The position numbers and the translations under genes were made by a program. 64,000 nt of DNA from Elizabethkingia sp. YR214. GTDB taxonomy: Bacteria; Bacteroidota; Bacteroidia; Flavobacteriales; Weeksellaceae. Position 1 is the first letter of the stretch. Each line of letters opens with the position of its first letter. The notes beneath the pieces were generated by a model. The model saw only the letters and a list, made by a program, of their open reading frames with translations, was not told the DNA's origin and made no database searches. Positions 34,624 to 43,280 of the stretch are shown here, in pieces. The stretch is from NCBI RefSeq assembly GCF_003058195.1, contig NZ_QBUH01000003.1, positions 434,001-498,000 on the forward strand, in the 5' to 3' direction.

Positions 34624-35162
34624 TATTCCGGTTGGTTATAAGATTTCTTTTGACGATCAGAAATATCGATACGGTTGTTCATATCTTCTACCAGTTTGTC
34701 CTTTCCGTATACAAAAGAACCTCTGTTAGTTTCTACATCTACCAATCTGTCTGTTAAATAAATTGCTGATTTTGGACATGCATCTTCACACAATCCACAG
34801 AAAATACATCTCAGCATATTGATTTCATATACTGAAGCATATTTTTCCTCACGGTATAGATGCTTTTCCTCTTTTGTTCTTTCTGCAGCAGTCATTGTAA
34901 TGGCTTCTGCAGGGCAAGCTACAGCACAAAGACCGCAGGCCGTACAACGTTCTCTACCCTCATCGTCTCTTTTCAGGACATGCTGACCACGCCATACTTT
35001 TGCAAAAATCCTTCTTTCTTCAGGATAGCTGAAAGTATTATTTTTCTGGAAAGCGTGCTTCAGCGTAATCCCCATACCTTTGAAAATGGCAGGCAGATAA
35101 CTTCTTTCGGCTAAAGTCATCTCTTTATTGGAGACTACTTTTGATCTGTTCGTTAGTTTCAT
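34623..35162 (-). CDS. nuoI: NADH-quinone oxidoreductase subunit I
   Basis: A 179-residue peripheral subunit with two [4Fe-4S] clusters, N6a and N6b. Both ferredoxin motifs are complete: CTACGLCAVACP and CIFCGLCEDACP. A C-terminal tail of about 45 residues extends past the second cluster. It carries electrons from NuoG toward NuoB. It overlaps nuoJ by one base. A 121-base spacer separates it from nuoH, unusually long for this operon. Confidence 0.97.
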   Translation of the reverse strand: MKLTNRSKVVSNKEMTLAERSYLPAIFKGMGITLKHAFQKNNTFSYPEERRIFAKVWRGQHVLKRDDEGRERCTACGLCAVACPAEAITMTAAERTKEEKHLYREEKYASVYEINMLRCIFCGLCEDACPKSAIYLTDRLVDVETNRGSFVYGKDKLVEDMNNRIDISDRQKKSYNQPE

Positions 35163-35283
35163 CTTATTGTAATTATCAGATGTCGGAGGTTAGTTTTCAG
35201 AGTTCAGAGCTTAGCCTTCTTTCTTCCAATTTATTTCCTTCACCACTAATTCAAAATTTAATAATTCAAAATCCAAAATTGTT
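35163..35283. repeat. AT-rich repeat-containing spacer inside the nuo operon (nuoI-nuoH)
   Basis: A 121-base spacer where most nuo gaps are 1-20 bases. It contains AATTCAAAATTTA (35248-35260), the same 13 bases as at 40178-40190 in another nuo spacer, then a near copy AATTCAAAATCCAAAATT. A weak hairpin (about 35185-35220) with G-U pairs may also form. No gene is seen. Confidence 0.5.
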
Positions 35284-36315
35284 TTATACAAACAATAATA
35301 TTGCACCAGTTACCAATAAGTTAATTAGCGCTAACGGGATGAAAGATTTCCATCCTAAGTGCATTAACTGGTCGTAACGGAATCTTGGTAAAGTCCATCT
35401 TATCCACATAAAAATGAATACAAATAAGAAAGCTTTAGCTAAAAAGGCTACGATACTGATAATTCCAGCAGCATTTTCTCCCCAGTTTTCACCAACCCAC
35501 TGAATTCCAGGATAGTTGTAACCACCAAAGAAAAGGGTAGTGATAAGTGCTGAAGAAATAAACATATTAACATATTCCGCAAAAAGGAATAATCCAAATT
35601 TCATAGAAGAGTATTCAGTGTGGAATCCATTAACAAGTTCAGATTCACATTCTGCTAAGTCAAAAGGTGCACGGTTACATTCTGCAAGGGAGCAAACAAA
35701 GAAAATAATGAATGCTACAGGTTGAAGAACGATATTCCACTTCATACCGCCCCATCCGGCTTGGTTTTCTGTAATAACACGAAGATCCAGAGATCCGTTC
35801 ATTAATACTATAGAAAGAAGTGAAAGACCCATTGCCAATTCGTAAGAAATCATCTGTGAAGATGCTCTTACTGCAGAGATCAATGAAAATTTGTTATTGG
35901 AAGCCCATCCACCAATCATAATTGCATAAACACTAGTAGAAGCCATACCGATAAGGAAAAGAACTCCAACATCGATATTTGCTACCTGCACAGGCAAAGA
36001 TTCACCACCAATGTTTAATGATTTTCCCCAAGGGATAACCGCTCCCGTAATCAGGGATATAAACATCAGAAGGCCTGGTGCCAGGATGAATAAAAATTTC
36101 TCGGCATTTTTCGGCATAAACTCTTCCTTGAAGAAAAGCTTACCACCATCTGCCAATGGCTGCAAAAGACCAAATGGTCCCGCACGGTTAGGCCCGATTC
36201 TGTCCTGCATAATAGCAGCAACTTTACGCTCTGCCCATGTTGAGTAAGCAGCAACTGCGATGCATAACACAAACAGAATAACGATAAGTATTGTTGTAAA
36301 AAGAATATTTGTCAT
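35284..36315 (-). CDS. nuoH: NADH-quinone oxidoreductase subunit H
   Basis: A 343-residue membrane subunit with eight helices, lining the quinone chamber. AERKVAAIMQDRIGPNRAGP, FDLAECESELVNGFHTEYSS and the final WTLPRFRYDQLMHLGWK are diagnostic. The gap to nuoG is 3 bases. Confidence 0.98.
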   Translation of the reverse strand: MTNILFTTILIVILFVLCIAVAAYSTWAERKVAAIMQDRIGPNRAGPFGLLQPLADGGKLFFKEEFMPKNAEKFLFILAPGLLMFISLITGAVIPWGKSLNIGGESLPVQVANIDVGVLFLIGMASTSVYAIMIGGWASNNKFSLISAVRASSQMISYELAMGLSLLSIVLMNGSLDLRVITENQAGWGGMKWNIVLQPVAFIIFFVCSLAECNRAPFDLAECESELVNGFHTEYSSMKFGLFLFAEYVNMFISSALITTLFFGGYNYPGIQWVGENWGENAAGIISIVAFLAKAFLFVFIFMWIRWTLPRFRYDQLMHLGWKSFIPLALINLLVTGAILLFV

Positions 36316-36318
36316 GGT

Positions 36319-37317
36319 CTATTTTTCGTGTTTGCTATCTATTTCTATTACGGTTTCAGAATCAATGCGCTTATATGAATCTTGCAATGTTCCGTACTTG
36401 TTCGTTGAAATTACAGAATGACGGTCGATATGTCTTGGTCCTTCTATAGTCCAGTCTTTCGTATCTTTTCTTTCGAAACGACAGTCGTTACAGATAAATT
36501 CTTCTACTTCTCCGTAGATATCTTTTCTTGCTGTAACACGAAGAATCTCGTCTCCCTTCATCCAAAGAACAGCTTTTCCACTGCATTTCTCGCACTTACA
36601 AGTTGCATTTACCGGCTTGGTATACCATACACGGCTTGCGAAACGGAATGTTCTGTCTGTTAAAGCTCCTACAGGACATACATCGATAACGTTTCCGATA
36701 AAGTCATTATCCAAAGCTTTGTTCAGGTAAGTAGAAATTTCAGCATGGTCTCCTCTGAACAGGATTCCGTGTTCTCTTTCCGGAGTTAACTGATCAGCTA
36801 ACAGAACGCAGCGTGCACAAAGGATGCAGCGGTTCATATTCAGCTTTATATATGGTCCGATATCATCGGCGTCAAAAGTTCTTCTTTCAAACTCAGTACG
36901 AGTTTCCTGAAGACCATTTTCGTAACTTAAATCCTGTAAATGACATTCACCTGCCTGATCACAGATAGGACAGTCTAATGGGTGATTTACCAATAAAAAT
37001 TCGGTTACAGCATGTCTTGCTTCCTGTGTTTTAGGAGATTCAAGATTCTTCACTTCCATACCATCCATTACAGTTGTACGGCAGCTTGCTACTAGCTTAG
37101 GCATCGGTCTTGGATCTGCTTCAGAACCTTTAGATACCTCTACAAGACAAGTTCTGCAACGTCCACCACTTTTTTCCAGTTTGCTGTAATAGCACATTGC
37201 TGGCGGGACAGACTTTCCTCCGATTTGTCTGGCTGCTTCCAAAATAGTAGTGCCCGGAGCAACCTCAGTCGTTTGTCCGTCGATGGTTATTTTGAATTTT
37301 TTTATTTCTTCGCTCAT
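36319..37317 (-). CDS. nuoG: NADH-quinone oxidoreductase subunit G, short form
   Basis: A 332-residue NuoG, far shorter than the 700-900 residues of many bacteria. The iron-sulfur part is intact: the [2Fe-2S] ligands in PPAMCYY, GGRCRTCLVEV and VASCRTT, then the His-ligand [4Fe-4S] site HPLDCPICDQAGECHLQD, and the next cluster CILCARCVLLAD. The protein ends after a small Cys-rich domain (CKCEKCSG and FICNDCRF) that matches the start of the molybdopterin-oxidoreductase region, and the rest of that domain is absent. No frameshift is seen and nuoH begins 3 bases later, so this is a natural short form, which I recall as usual in Flavobacteriia. Confidence 0.95.
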   Translation of the reverse strand: MSEEIKKFKITIDGQTTEVAPGTTILEAARQIGGKSVPPAMCYYSKLEKSGGRCRTCLVEVSKGSEADPRPMPKLVASCRTTVMDGMEVKNLESPKTQEARHAVTEFLLVNHPLDCPICDQAGECHLQDLSYENGLQETRTEFERRTFDADDIGPYIKLNMNRCILCARCVLLADQLTPEREHGILFRGDHAEISTYLNKALDNDFIGNVIDVCPVGALTDRTFRFASRVWYTKPVNATCKCEKCSGKAVLWMKGDEILRVTARKDIYGEVEEFICNDCRFERKDTKDWTIEGPRHIDRHSVISTNKYGTLQDSYKRIDSETVIEIDSKHEK

Positions 37318-37358
37318 ATTATATGCTTTAAGCTATATGCATGAAGCAATAGGCTTTG

Positions 37359-38207
37359 TTATTTATTCTTCTTTGTATTAAATGTATAACCAATTCCGGC
37401 AAGAACCTGTCCGAAAACAAAATCCTGTTGAGCCTTGTCTGGCTTATTATTTAATGTTGTCTTAATATCCCACATGTTGATATAACCGGCTTTTCCTTCT
37501 AAACGAAGCATCCAGTGTTTAGCAAAAACAAGGTTGATACTCGCTCTGGCATCTGTACCTATCCCTGCCACATGGAAACGGTCACTTCTCTCATTTCCGA
37601 ATAGTTTCACATTACTTTTCGGAAACATAAAACCTGCTCCAACTCCATAAGACCATACAATATCCCAGTTTTTGCTGGTACTGATCTTTTGGTATTTCTC
37701 AATACCTAAGTTTTCATAATTAAGACCATCTGTATGCTCGAAAGTCAGGAATTGTTCGTCCTGTAAATTTACCTGTCCGTTTTGTACCATTCCTGCATAT
37801 TTCGGATCGGAAATGTGTCCGGAGAAATTCACAGTCTGGTTTTGGTCCATCACATACTTCATGTGATCAATTCCTAAAACAATCGCTAAATTGTCTTTAA
37901 TAAAATAACCTGCTCTGAAATTATACTGTACTACAGTAAACCATCCCGGGTTAAAATAAACGATTCCGAATTTAGTTGGTCTATCCTGTGCTGATACATT
38001 GTTTAGTTGGAAGTTATAACCATTTCCTGAAAAACGGATATCGGAATTACTAAAAGCAGCTCTGTTCCATCCAAAGAAAACAAACATTTGTCCTTTTTTC
38101 GTTAGAGGAGTAGGCTTTTCTACAATACCTGTATTGCTGTCAAGACTTTGGGAAAAACCCAAACTTGTTCCTAAAAATAGTACTGCAAGCGCAAAAAACT
38201 TCTTCAT
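37359..38207 (-). CDS. Outer membrane beta-barrel protein inside the nuo operon
   Basis: A 282-residue exported protein, signal peptide ending LGFSQ. The rest consists of about 8-10 amphipathic strands with aromatic girdle residues (for example TVVQYNFRAGYFI, WDIVWSYGVGAGFMF, HWMLRLEGKAGYI) and a C-terminal strand GQVLAGIGYTFNTKKNK. This is an OmpW/OmpA-like small barrel, family unknown to me. It sits between nuoF (18-base gap) and nuoG (41-base gap) on the same strand, so it is transcribed with complex I genes although it has no known role in the complex. No enzymatic motif. Confidence 0.8.
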   Translation of the reverse strand: MKKFFALAVLFLGTSLGFSQSLDSNTGIVEKPTPLTKKGQMFVFFGWNRAAFSNSDIRFSGNGYNFQLNNVSAQDRPTKFGIVYFNPGWFTVVQYNFRAGYFIKDNLAIVLGIDHMKYVMDQNQTVNFSGHISDPKYAGMVQNGQVNLQDEQFLTFEHTDGLNYENLGIEKYQKISTSKNWDIVWSYGVGAGFMFPKSNVKLFGNERSDRFHVAGIGTDARASINLVFAKHWMLRLEGKAGYINMWDIKTTLNNKPDKAQQDFVFGQVLAGIGYTFNTKKNK

Positions 38208-38225
38208 TATCTTTCTAGCAATTTA

Positions 38226-39584
38226 TTAATTTGTAACAGCTGGAGCTGGTAACGGATCCGCATAATGTGCCAGTCCGTAGTTTTGGGTTAAACAAAGTTC
38301 GGGGTTCTTCACATGCCATTCGAATTCATCTCTGAAGTGGCGAATAGCTGCTGCAACAGGCCAAGCCGCTGCATCTCCTAACGGACAAATAGTGTTCCCT
38401 TCAATCTTACGTTGGATATCCCAAAGTAGGTCGATATCTTCCATTGTTCCTTTTCCGCTGTCAATTTTCTTCAATATTCTGTACATCCAGCCAGTTCCTT
38501 CACGACAAGGTGTACATTGTCCACAACTTTCGTGGTTATAGAATCTTGCTAATGTAAGAGTGTGTTTTACAACGCACTGGTCTTCATCCAATACGATAAA
38601 ACCACCAGACCCCATCATTGTTCCTGTTGCAAAACCTCCGTCCGCTAAACTCTCGTAATTCATATAACGAGGCTCGCCATTGATGGTTTTCAATAAAAGG
38701 TTTGCCGGAACAATTGGAACTGATGATCCTCCAGGAATACAAGCCTTAAGCTTTTTTCCGTTTGGAATACCACCACAATACTCGTCAGAATAAATAAATT
38801 CTTCTACCGTAATGGTCATATCAATTTCATAAACACCAGGTTTGTTGATATTACCACACGCAGAAATTAGTTTTGTACCTGTAGAACGGCCTACACCAAT
38901 TTTAGAATATTCTGCTCCGCTGATATTGATAATCGGAACGATTGCTGCGATAGATTCCACATTGTTCACCACAGTTGGTCTTTCCCATAAACCTTTTACA
39001 GCCGGGAATGGTGGTTTCAAACGAGGATTTCCACGCTTACCTTCAAGAGATTCAAGAAGAGCAGTCTCTTCTCCACAGATATAAGCACCTGCACCTCTTT
39101 GTACGTAGATTTCTAAATCGTAACCTGTTCCTAAAATATTTTTACCTAAGAATCCTGCTTTTTTAGCTTCCTCGATTGCCTCTTCAAGAATATCAGGAAT
39201 CCATGAGTATTCTCCACGGATATAGATATAAGAAGCATTGGAACCTAAACAGAAAGATGAAATAATCATACCCTCGATTAGTAGGTGAGGGAGAAATTCC
39301 ATTAAATAGCGGTCTTTGAAAGTTCCCGGTTCAGATTCGTCAGCATTTACAACTAAGTGTCTAGGAACGCCATCTGGCTTAGCCAGGAAGCTCCACTTCA
39401 TCCCTGTAGGGAAACCTGCTCCACCACGACCTCTAAGTCCGGAAGCTTTTACTTCCTCCAGAATTTCGTCCGGTGTCATTTTTAAGGCTTTTTCTACTGC
39501 ATCGTAACCACCTTGCTTTCTGTAGGTGTCGAAGTAGCGGATACCTTCTATATGAGCGTCTTTAAGTAAAAGTTTTTTACTCAT
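38226..39584 (-). CDS. nuoF: NADH-quinone oxidoreductase subunit F (NADH-binding)
   Basis: A 452-residue flavoprotein that takes electrons from NADH. The FMN/NADH-binding glycine-rich loop GLRGRGGAGFPTGMKWSF, GAGAYICGEETALLESLEGK, and the N3 [4Fe-4S] cluster ligands in ESCGQCTPCREGT and NTICPLGDA are complete. The gap to nuoE is 10 bases. Length is standard. Confidence 0.98.
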   Translation of the reverse strand: MSKKLLLKDAHIEGIRYFDTYRKQGGYDAVEKALKMTPDEILEEVKASGLRGRGGAGFPTGMKWSFLAKPDGVPRHLVVNADESEPGTFKDRYLMEFLPHLLIEGMIISSFCLGSNASYIYIRGEYSWIPDILEEAIEEAKKAGFLGKNILGTGYDLEIYVQRGAGAYICGEETALLESLEGKRGNPRLKPPFPAVKGLWERPTVVNNVESIAAIVPIINISGAEYSKIGVGRSTGTKLISACGNINKPGVYEIDMTITVEEFIYSDEYCGGIPNGKKLKACIPGGSSVPIVPANLLLKTINGEPRYMNYESLADGGFATGTMMGSGGFIVLDEDQCVVKHTLTLARFYNHESCGQCTPCREGTGWMYRILKKIDSGKGTMEDIDLLWDIQRKIEGNTICPLGDAAAWPVAAAIRHFRDEFEWHVKNPELCLTQNYGLAHYADPLPAPAVTN

Positions 39585-39594
39585 TTTATTATTT

Positions 39595-40104
39595 TTAATC
39601 TAAGGCAACAGCTCCCTGACGGCAAAGTTCAAGAATTTCGTCTACCTTTTCTTTTGTTAAATTTTCATGATAAAATTTCCCTAACTGCATCATTGGTGCA
39701 TAACCACAAGCCCCCAGACATTCTGCCGGCTTTAAGGTAAACAGACCGTCTTCGGTTGTTTCTCCGTCCTTTATGTTCAGTGTTGTACGGATATGATCTA
39801 ATATATCATCACTTCCTTTCAACATACAAGGACCTGTTCTGCATACTTCCAGTACAAATTTACCAACAGGTTTCATGTTGAACATCGTATAGAAAGTAGC
39901 TACTTCATAAACCTCGATTGGTCTTATGTTAAGCAGCTCTGCAACGTAATCCATTACCGGAACATCCAGCCAGCCGCCAAACTCTTTTTGTGCAACATGC
40001 AGCAAAGGAATAAGAGCTGATTTTTGTCTGCCCTCCGGATATCTTGCGATAATTTTATTTACCTGTTCTATAACTTCAGGTTTAAAAGCAATTGTTTCGC
40101 TCAT
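39595..40104 (-). CDS. nuoE: NADH-quinone oxidoreductase subunit E
   Basis: A 169-residue thioredoxin-like [2Fe-2S] subunit. Cluster ligands are in EVCRTGPCMLKG and AECLGACGYAPM. The N-terminal helical part (RYPEGRQKSALIPLLHVAQKE, described only) is usual. It forms the NADH dehydrogenase module with NuoF and NuoG. The spacer to nuoD, 94 bases, is AT-rich and repetitive. Confidence 0.97.
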   Translation of the reverse strand: MSETIAFKPEVIEQVNKIIARYPEGRQKSALIPLLHVAQKEFGGWLDVPVMDYVAELLNIRPIEVYEVATFYTMFNMKPVGKFVLEVCRTGPCMLKGSDDILDHIRTTLNIKDGETTEDGLFTLKPAECLGACGYAPMMQLGKFYHENLTKEKVDEILELCRQGAVALD

Positions 40105-40111
40105 TTTTGAA

Positions 40112-40197
40112 ATTTTAGATTTTAGATTTTAAATTCTGAAATGAATTCAGCAGTCTAAAAATCAATTTATAATTTATAATTCAAAATTTATAATTCT
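40112..40197. repeat. Heptamer repeats and AT-rich spacer (nuoE-nuoD)
   Basis: Three copies of a 7-base unit, ATTTTAG-ATTTTAG-ATTTTAA (40112-40132), followed by AATTTATAATTTATAATTC and the 13-mer AATTCAAAATTTA (40178-40190) that is shared with the nuoI-nuoH spacer. No gene or terminator is seen. Confidence 0.5.
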
Positions 40198-40198
40198 T

Positions 40199-41422
40199 TT
40201 ATGCATCCAATTCTCCTGCAATTACATTAAGGCTACTTAATGTTACAACTGCGTCAGAAATTAAAGAGCCACGTATCATTTCAGGGTATGCCTGGTAGTA
40301 AATGAAACATGGTCTTCTAAAGTGTAATCTGTAAGGTGTACGGCCTCCGTCGCTAATCATATAGAAACCTAGTTCTCCGTTTCCACCTTCTACACTGTGG
40401 TATACTTCTCCTACAGGAATATCCTGCTCACCCATAACAATCTTGAAGTGATAAATAAGAGCTTCCATCTTGGTGTACACGTCTGCCTTTTCTGGTAAGT
40501 AGAAATCTGGTACATCTGCGTGGTAAGATCCCTGAGGAAGATTTTCATAAGCGTTTTTAATAAGCTTATAACTTTCCATAATCTCAGTCTGGCGAACCAT
40601 GAATCTGTCGTATGTATCTCCGGCAGTACCAATTGGTACGATGAAGTCGAAGTCATCATATGAAGAATATGGCTGTGCTACTCTTACATCATAATCAACA
40701 CCTGCAGCACGTAAGTTTGGTCCTGTGAAGCTATAGCTTAGCGCTCTTTCTGCACTAATTGCTCCTGTACCAATAGTACGATCCATGAAAATTCTGTTTC
40801 TTTCCATTAGACTTTGGTATTCACCAAATTTCTTAGGGAAAGTTTTAAGAAAATCTCTTAGCAGTTCATGGAATTTTGGACTGAAGTCTCTTTCAAAACC
40901 TCCGATTCTTCCCATGTTAGTTGTCATTCTGGCGCCGCAGATCTGCTCATATATATCATAAATTTGTTCACGTACCTGGAACAAATAAGTAAATCCTGTT
41001 AAAGCACCAGTATCTACACCAATAACACCGTTACATACCATGTGGTCTGCAATTCTGGAAAGTTCCATCATAATAATACGCATATAGTCTACACGCTTAG
41101 GAACTTCGCAACCGATTAATTTTTCAACTGTCATGTGCCATCCGAAATTATTGATCGGGGCAGAACAGTAATTTAATCTGTCTGTTAAAGTTGTTATCTG
41201 GCCATAAGGTCTTCTTTCAGCAATTTTTTCAAAAGCTCTGTGGATATAACCAACAGTCTGTTCTGAATGAAGAATTCTTTCTCCGTCCATAGTCAGTACA
41301 TTTTGGAAAATACCGTGTGTCGCCGGGTGGGTTGGTCCCAGGTTTAGCGTATAAAGCTGTTGGTCGATTTGCTCTTTCGACTCGTATTGGCTAAGTATAT
41401 TTGATAAATTGTTATCTTTCAT
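40199..41422 (-). CDS. nuoD: NADH-quinone oxidoreductase subunit D
   Basis: A 407-residue quinone-site subunit related to NiFe-hydrogenase large subunits. Landmarks: LNLGPTHPATHG with the quinone-binding His, RAFEKIAERRPYGQ, LTDRLNYCSAPINNFGWH, and EMRS-like MYTKMEALIYHFK with GEVYHSVEGGNGELGFY near the end. The start is ATG 41422, inside a frame open further upstream; the family normally has a short N-terminus. It lies 75 bases after nuoC. Confidence 0.97.
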   Translation of the reverse strand: MKDNNLSNILSQYESKEQIDQQLYTLNLGPTHPATHGIFQNVLTMDGERILHSEQTVGYIHRAFEKIAERRPYGQITTLTDRLNYCSAPINNFGWHMTVEKLIGCEVPKRVDYMRIIMMELSRIADHMVCNGVIGVDTGALTGFTYLFQVREQIYDIYEQICGARMTTNMGRIGGFERDFSPKFHELLRDFLKTFPKKFGEYQSLMERNRIFMDRTIGTGAISAERALSYSFTGPNLRAAGVDYDVRVAQPYSSYDDFDFIVPIGTAGDTYDRFMVRQTEIMESYKLIKNAYENLPQGSYHADVPDFYLPEKADVYTKMEALIYHFKIVMGEQDIPVGEVYHSVEGGNGELGFYMISDGGRTPYRLHFRRPCFIYYQAYPEMIRGSLISDAVVTLSSLNVIAGELDA

Positions 41423-41497
41423 TTCGCTATAATTGATGGGCGATAATTGATAATTGATTTTTGGATCAGCAATCAATCATCATTAATCATTTATAAA
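41423..41497. repeat. AT-rich repeat spacer (nuoD-nuoC)
   Basis: A 75-base spacer with a short tandem of 7-base units, GATAATT-GATAATT (41442-41455) then GATTTTT, and further imperfect copies such as CAATCAATCATCATTAATCATT. The same 7-base period is found in the nuoE-nuoD spacer. Confidence 0.45.
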
Positions 41498-41998
41498 TTA
41501 TCTTCCGAACATTGAATCGTTCTTGTCTGTACGTGTTCCGTCTTCAAGGCGATATTCTTTCAGCATAGGGTGATAACCCAGATCTTCCATGTTTAGAATA
41601 GGACGCATATCCGGATGTCCTTTAAAGTCTATTCCATAGAAATCAAAAGTTTCTCTTTCCATCCAGTTGGCTCCGGAATAAAGATCACTGATGGTTTCTA
41701 TAGCGGCACTTTCTCTTGGCATGAAAGTTTTCAGTCTCAATCTGAAGTTATTTACCAAACTATGTAGGTGGTAAACTACTCCTAATTCCTTTTCCTTATT
41801 ATCCGGGTAATGAACTCCACAGATATCGGTAAGGAATATAAATTCGTATGAAGATTCTTTAAGATAGTGGATAACCTTTTTAGTCTCTTCTTTCTTTAGC
41901 TCAATTGTCAGAAGCCCGTAAGGTTCTGATGAGTTTAGAACAGCTTCAGGAAACTCTCTTGAAATGGCTTCAAGTACTAATTCATTTGTTAGTTCCAT
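41498..41998 (-). CDS. nuoC: NADH-quinone oxidoreductase subunit C
   Basis: A 166-residue subunit, about the size of unfused NuoC. Conserved ANWMERETFDFYGIDFKGHP and the final RPILNMEDLGYHPMLKEY are near the C-terminus. With NuoD it forms part of the quinone-site arm. The nuoB gene precedes it by 4 bases. Confidence 0.97.
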   Translation of the reverse strand: MELTNELVLEAISREFPEAVLNSSEPYGLLTIELKKEETKKVIHYLKESSYEFIFLTDICGVHYPDNKEKELGVVYHLHSLVNNFRLRLKTFMPRESAAIETISDLYSGANWMERETFDFYGIDFKGHPDMRPILNMEDLGYHPMLKEYRLEDGTRTDKNDSMFGR

Positions 41999-42002
41999 GG
42001 GC

Positions 42003-42551
42003 TTATTTAATGTTATAAGATTCTAATAGTTCTTTGTACTCCGGAAGATCACGTCTTCTAAGGCTTTCGCTTTTAGCAATCGCCTGAACCTGCATAAAGC
42101 CTTCTAAGATTTGTTCAGGTCTTGGAGGGCATCCAGGAACGTAAACGTCTACAGGTATTACTTTGTCGATTCCCTGAAGAACAGAATAGGTATCGAATAT
42201 TCCACCACTGGAAGCACAAGCACCTACAGCTACTACCCAACGAGGCTCTGCCATCTGGCTGTAAACTGTTTTTAAAATTGGAGCCAATTTTTTTGAAATG
42301 GTTCCGCATACTAATAATATGTCAGCCTGACGAGGGGAGAATACCATACGCTCACCACCAAAACGGGCAAGGTCATAAGTAGGGTTCATCATCGCCATAA
42401 ACTCGATTCCGCAACAAGAGGTAGCAAACGGAAGCGGCCAAAGAGAATTTGCTCTGGCCATACCAATAAGGCTGTCTAGTTTCGTTGCAAAAAAACCTTC
42501 TCCGGCATGGCCTGGAGGAGGAGTTTCTAATATTTTAACTTCTTTTGACAT
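42003..42551 (-). CDS. nuoB: NADH-quinone oxidoreductase subunit B
   Basis: A 182-residue subunit with the terminal N2 [4Fe-4S] cluster. The tandem Cys in FATSCCGIEFM, the Cys in AVGACASSGGIFDTYS and the Cys in VPGCPPRPEQ are the four ligands. It passes electrons to quinone. The gap to nuoA is 36 bases. Confidence 0.98.
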   Translation of the reverse strand: MSKEVKILETPPPGHAGEGFFATKLDSLIGMARANSLWPLPFATSCCGIEFMAMMNPTYDLARFGGERMVFSPRQADILLVCGTISKKLAPILKTVYSQMAEPRWVVAVGACASSGGIFDTYSVLQGIDKVIPVDVYVPGCPPRPEQILEGFMQVQAIAKSESLRRRDLPEYKELLESYNIK

Positions 42552-42587
42552 CTCTTTTTTGTTTTAATCTTCTGATTAAAAATTTAA

Positions 42588-42953
42588 TTATTTATCCCAG
42601 TCCAATGCGCCTCTTTTCAATACATAGAAAAATGCAATGAAGAAGATCGCCACAAACGTTACGATGGCCATGAAGCCTTCCACGCCAAACTCTCTGAAAT
42701 TAACGGCATAAGGATAGAAGAATACTATTTCGATATCGAATAGTACGAAAAGGATTGCAGTAAGAAAATATTTTACAGAAAAAGGCGTTCTTGCATCACC
42801 TACAGACGTATAACCACTTTCAAAAGCTTGATCTTTTACTTCTCCTTTTACTTTAGGTCCCAATAAGCTGGATGCGATAATGGTAACTATCACAAACCCA
42901 AGTGCTACAGCAGCTTGTATTAATATTGGGATATAATTTTCTGGCAAGTTCAT
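42588..42953 (-). CDS. nuoA: NADH-quinone oxidoreductase subunit A
   Basis: A 121-residue, three-helix subunit and first gene of the nuo operon. FESGYTSVGDARTPFSVKYFL is the conserved loop (written here as a description of residues 44-64) followed by LFDIEIVFFYPYAVNF, with the conserved Glu. A near-consensus promoter lies upstream at 42984-43013. Confidence 0.97.
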   Translation of the reverse strand: MNLPENYIPILIQAAVALGFVIVTIIASSLLGPKVKGEVKDQAFESGYTSVGDARTPFSVKYFLTAILFVLFDIEIVFFYPYAVNFREFGVEGFMAIVTFVAIFFIAFFYVLKRGALDWDK

Positions 42954-42983
42954 AATATCTTAATTACTAACTTGCAATAATAC

Positions 42984-43013
42984 TAAAATTATAGGGAAAA
43001 TTGAAATTACAAA
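42984..43013 (-). promoter_or_regulatory. Probable promoter of the nuo operon
   Basis: On the minus strand: -33 TTTG (43013-43010), an 18-base spacer and -7 TAATTTTA (42991-42984), one base off TAnnTTTG. The distance to the nuoA ATG is about 30 bases. A short GC hairpin, CGCTG-AAAGC-CAGCG (43026-43040), lies just upstream. Confidence 0.55.
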
Positions 43014-43071
43014 GGCAATGTTTCTCGCTGAAAGCCAGCGGAAAAGGTAATTTAGAATGATTAAAAATAAA

Positions 43072-43254
43072 TTACTTTTTGCCTTTTAAACGCTTCAAAA
43101 TCACAAAGGCAATGTATGCGATGTATAGGAATAAAAAACTGGAGAAAATAATGTTAATTAAATCATTAAGCTGATCGTCTTTTACACGGAAAAACTGGTT
43201 GTAAGCAAAGAAGATAACAATAAGTATAGCGTATATGATAAGTTGCTTTTTCAT
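43072..43254 (-). CDS. Small two-helix membrane protein, 60 aa
   Basis: A 60-residue protein with hydrophobic helices at about residues 5-18 and 33-54, a charged loop (RVKDDQLNDL) between, and a basic end, LKRLKGKK. I do not recognise the family. It follows the GNAT gene by 26 bases on the same strand and may be cotranscribed with it. Confidence 0.65.
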   Translation of the reverse strand: MKKQLIIYAILIVIFFAYNQFFRVKDDQLNDLINIIFSSFLFLYIAYIAFVILKRLKGKK

Positions 43255-43280
43255 GTCTTTTGTCTTGTGAAATTAATAGA

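Noticed and set aside
36319-37317. nuoG as a truncated pseudogene
   Set aside because: All cluster ligands are intact and the downstream spacing of 3 bases to nuoH is that of a working operon; short forms are usual in the group.
41423-41476. N-terminal extension of NuoD by 18 residues
   Set aside because: The extension is translated from repeat-like AT-rich spacer and lacks family similarity.
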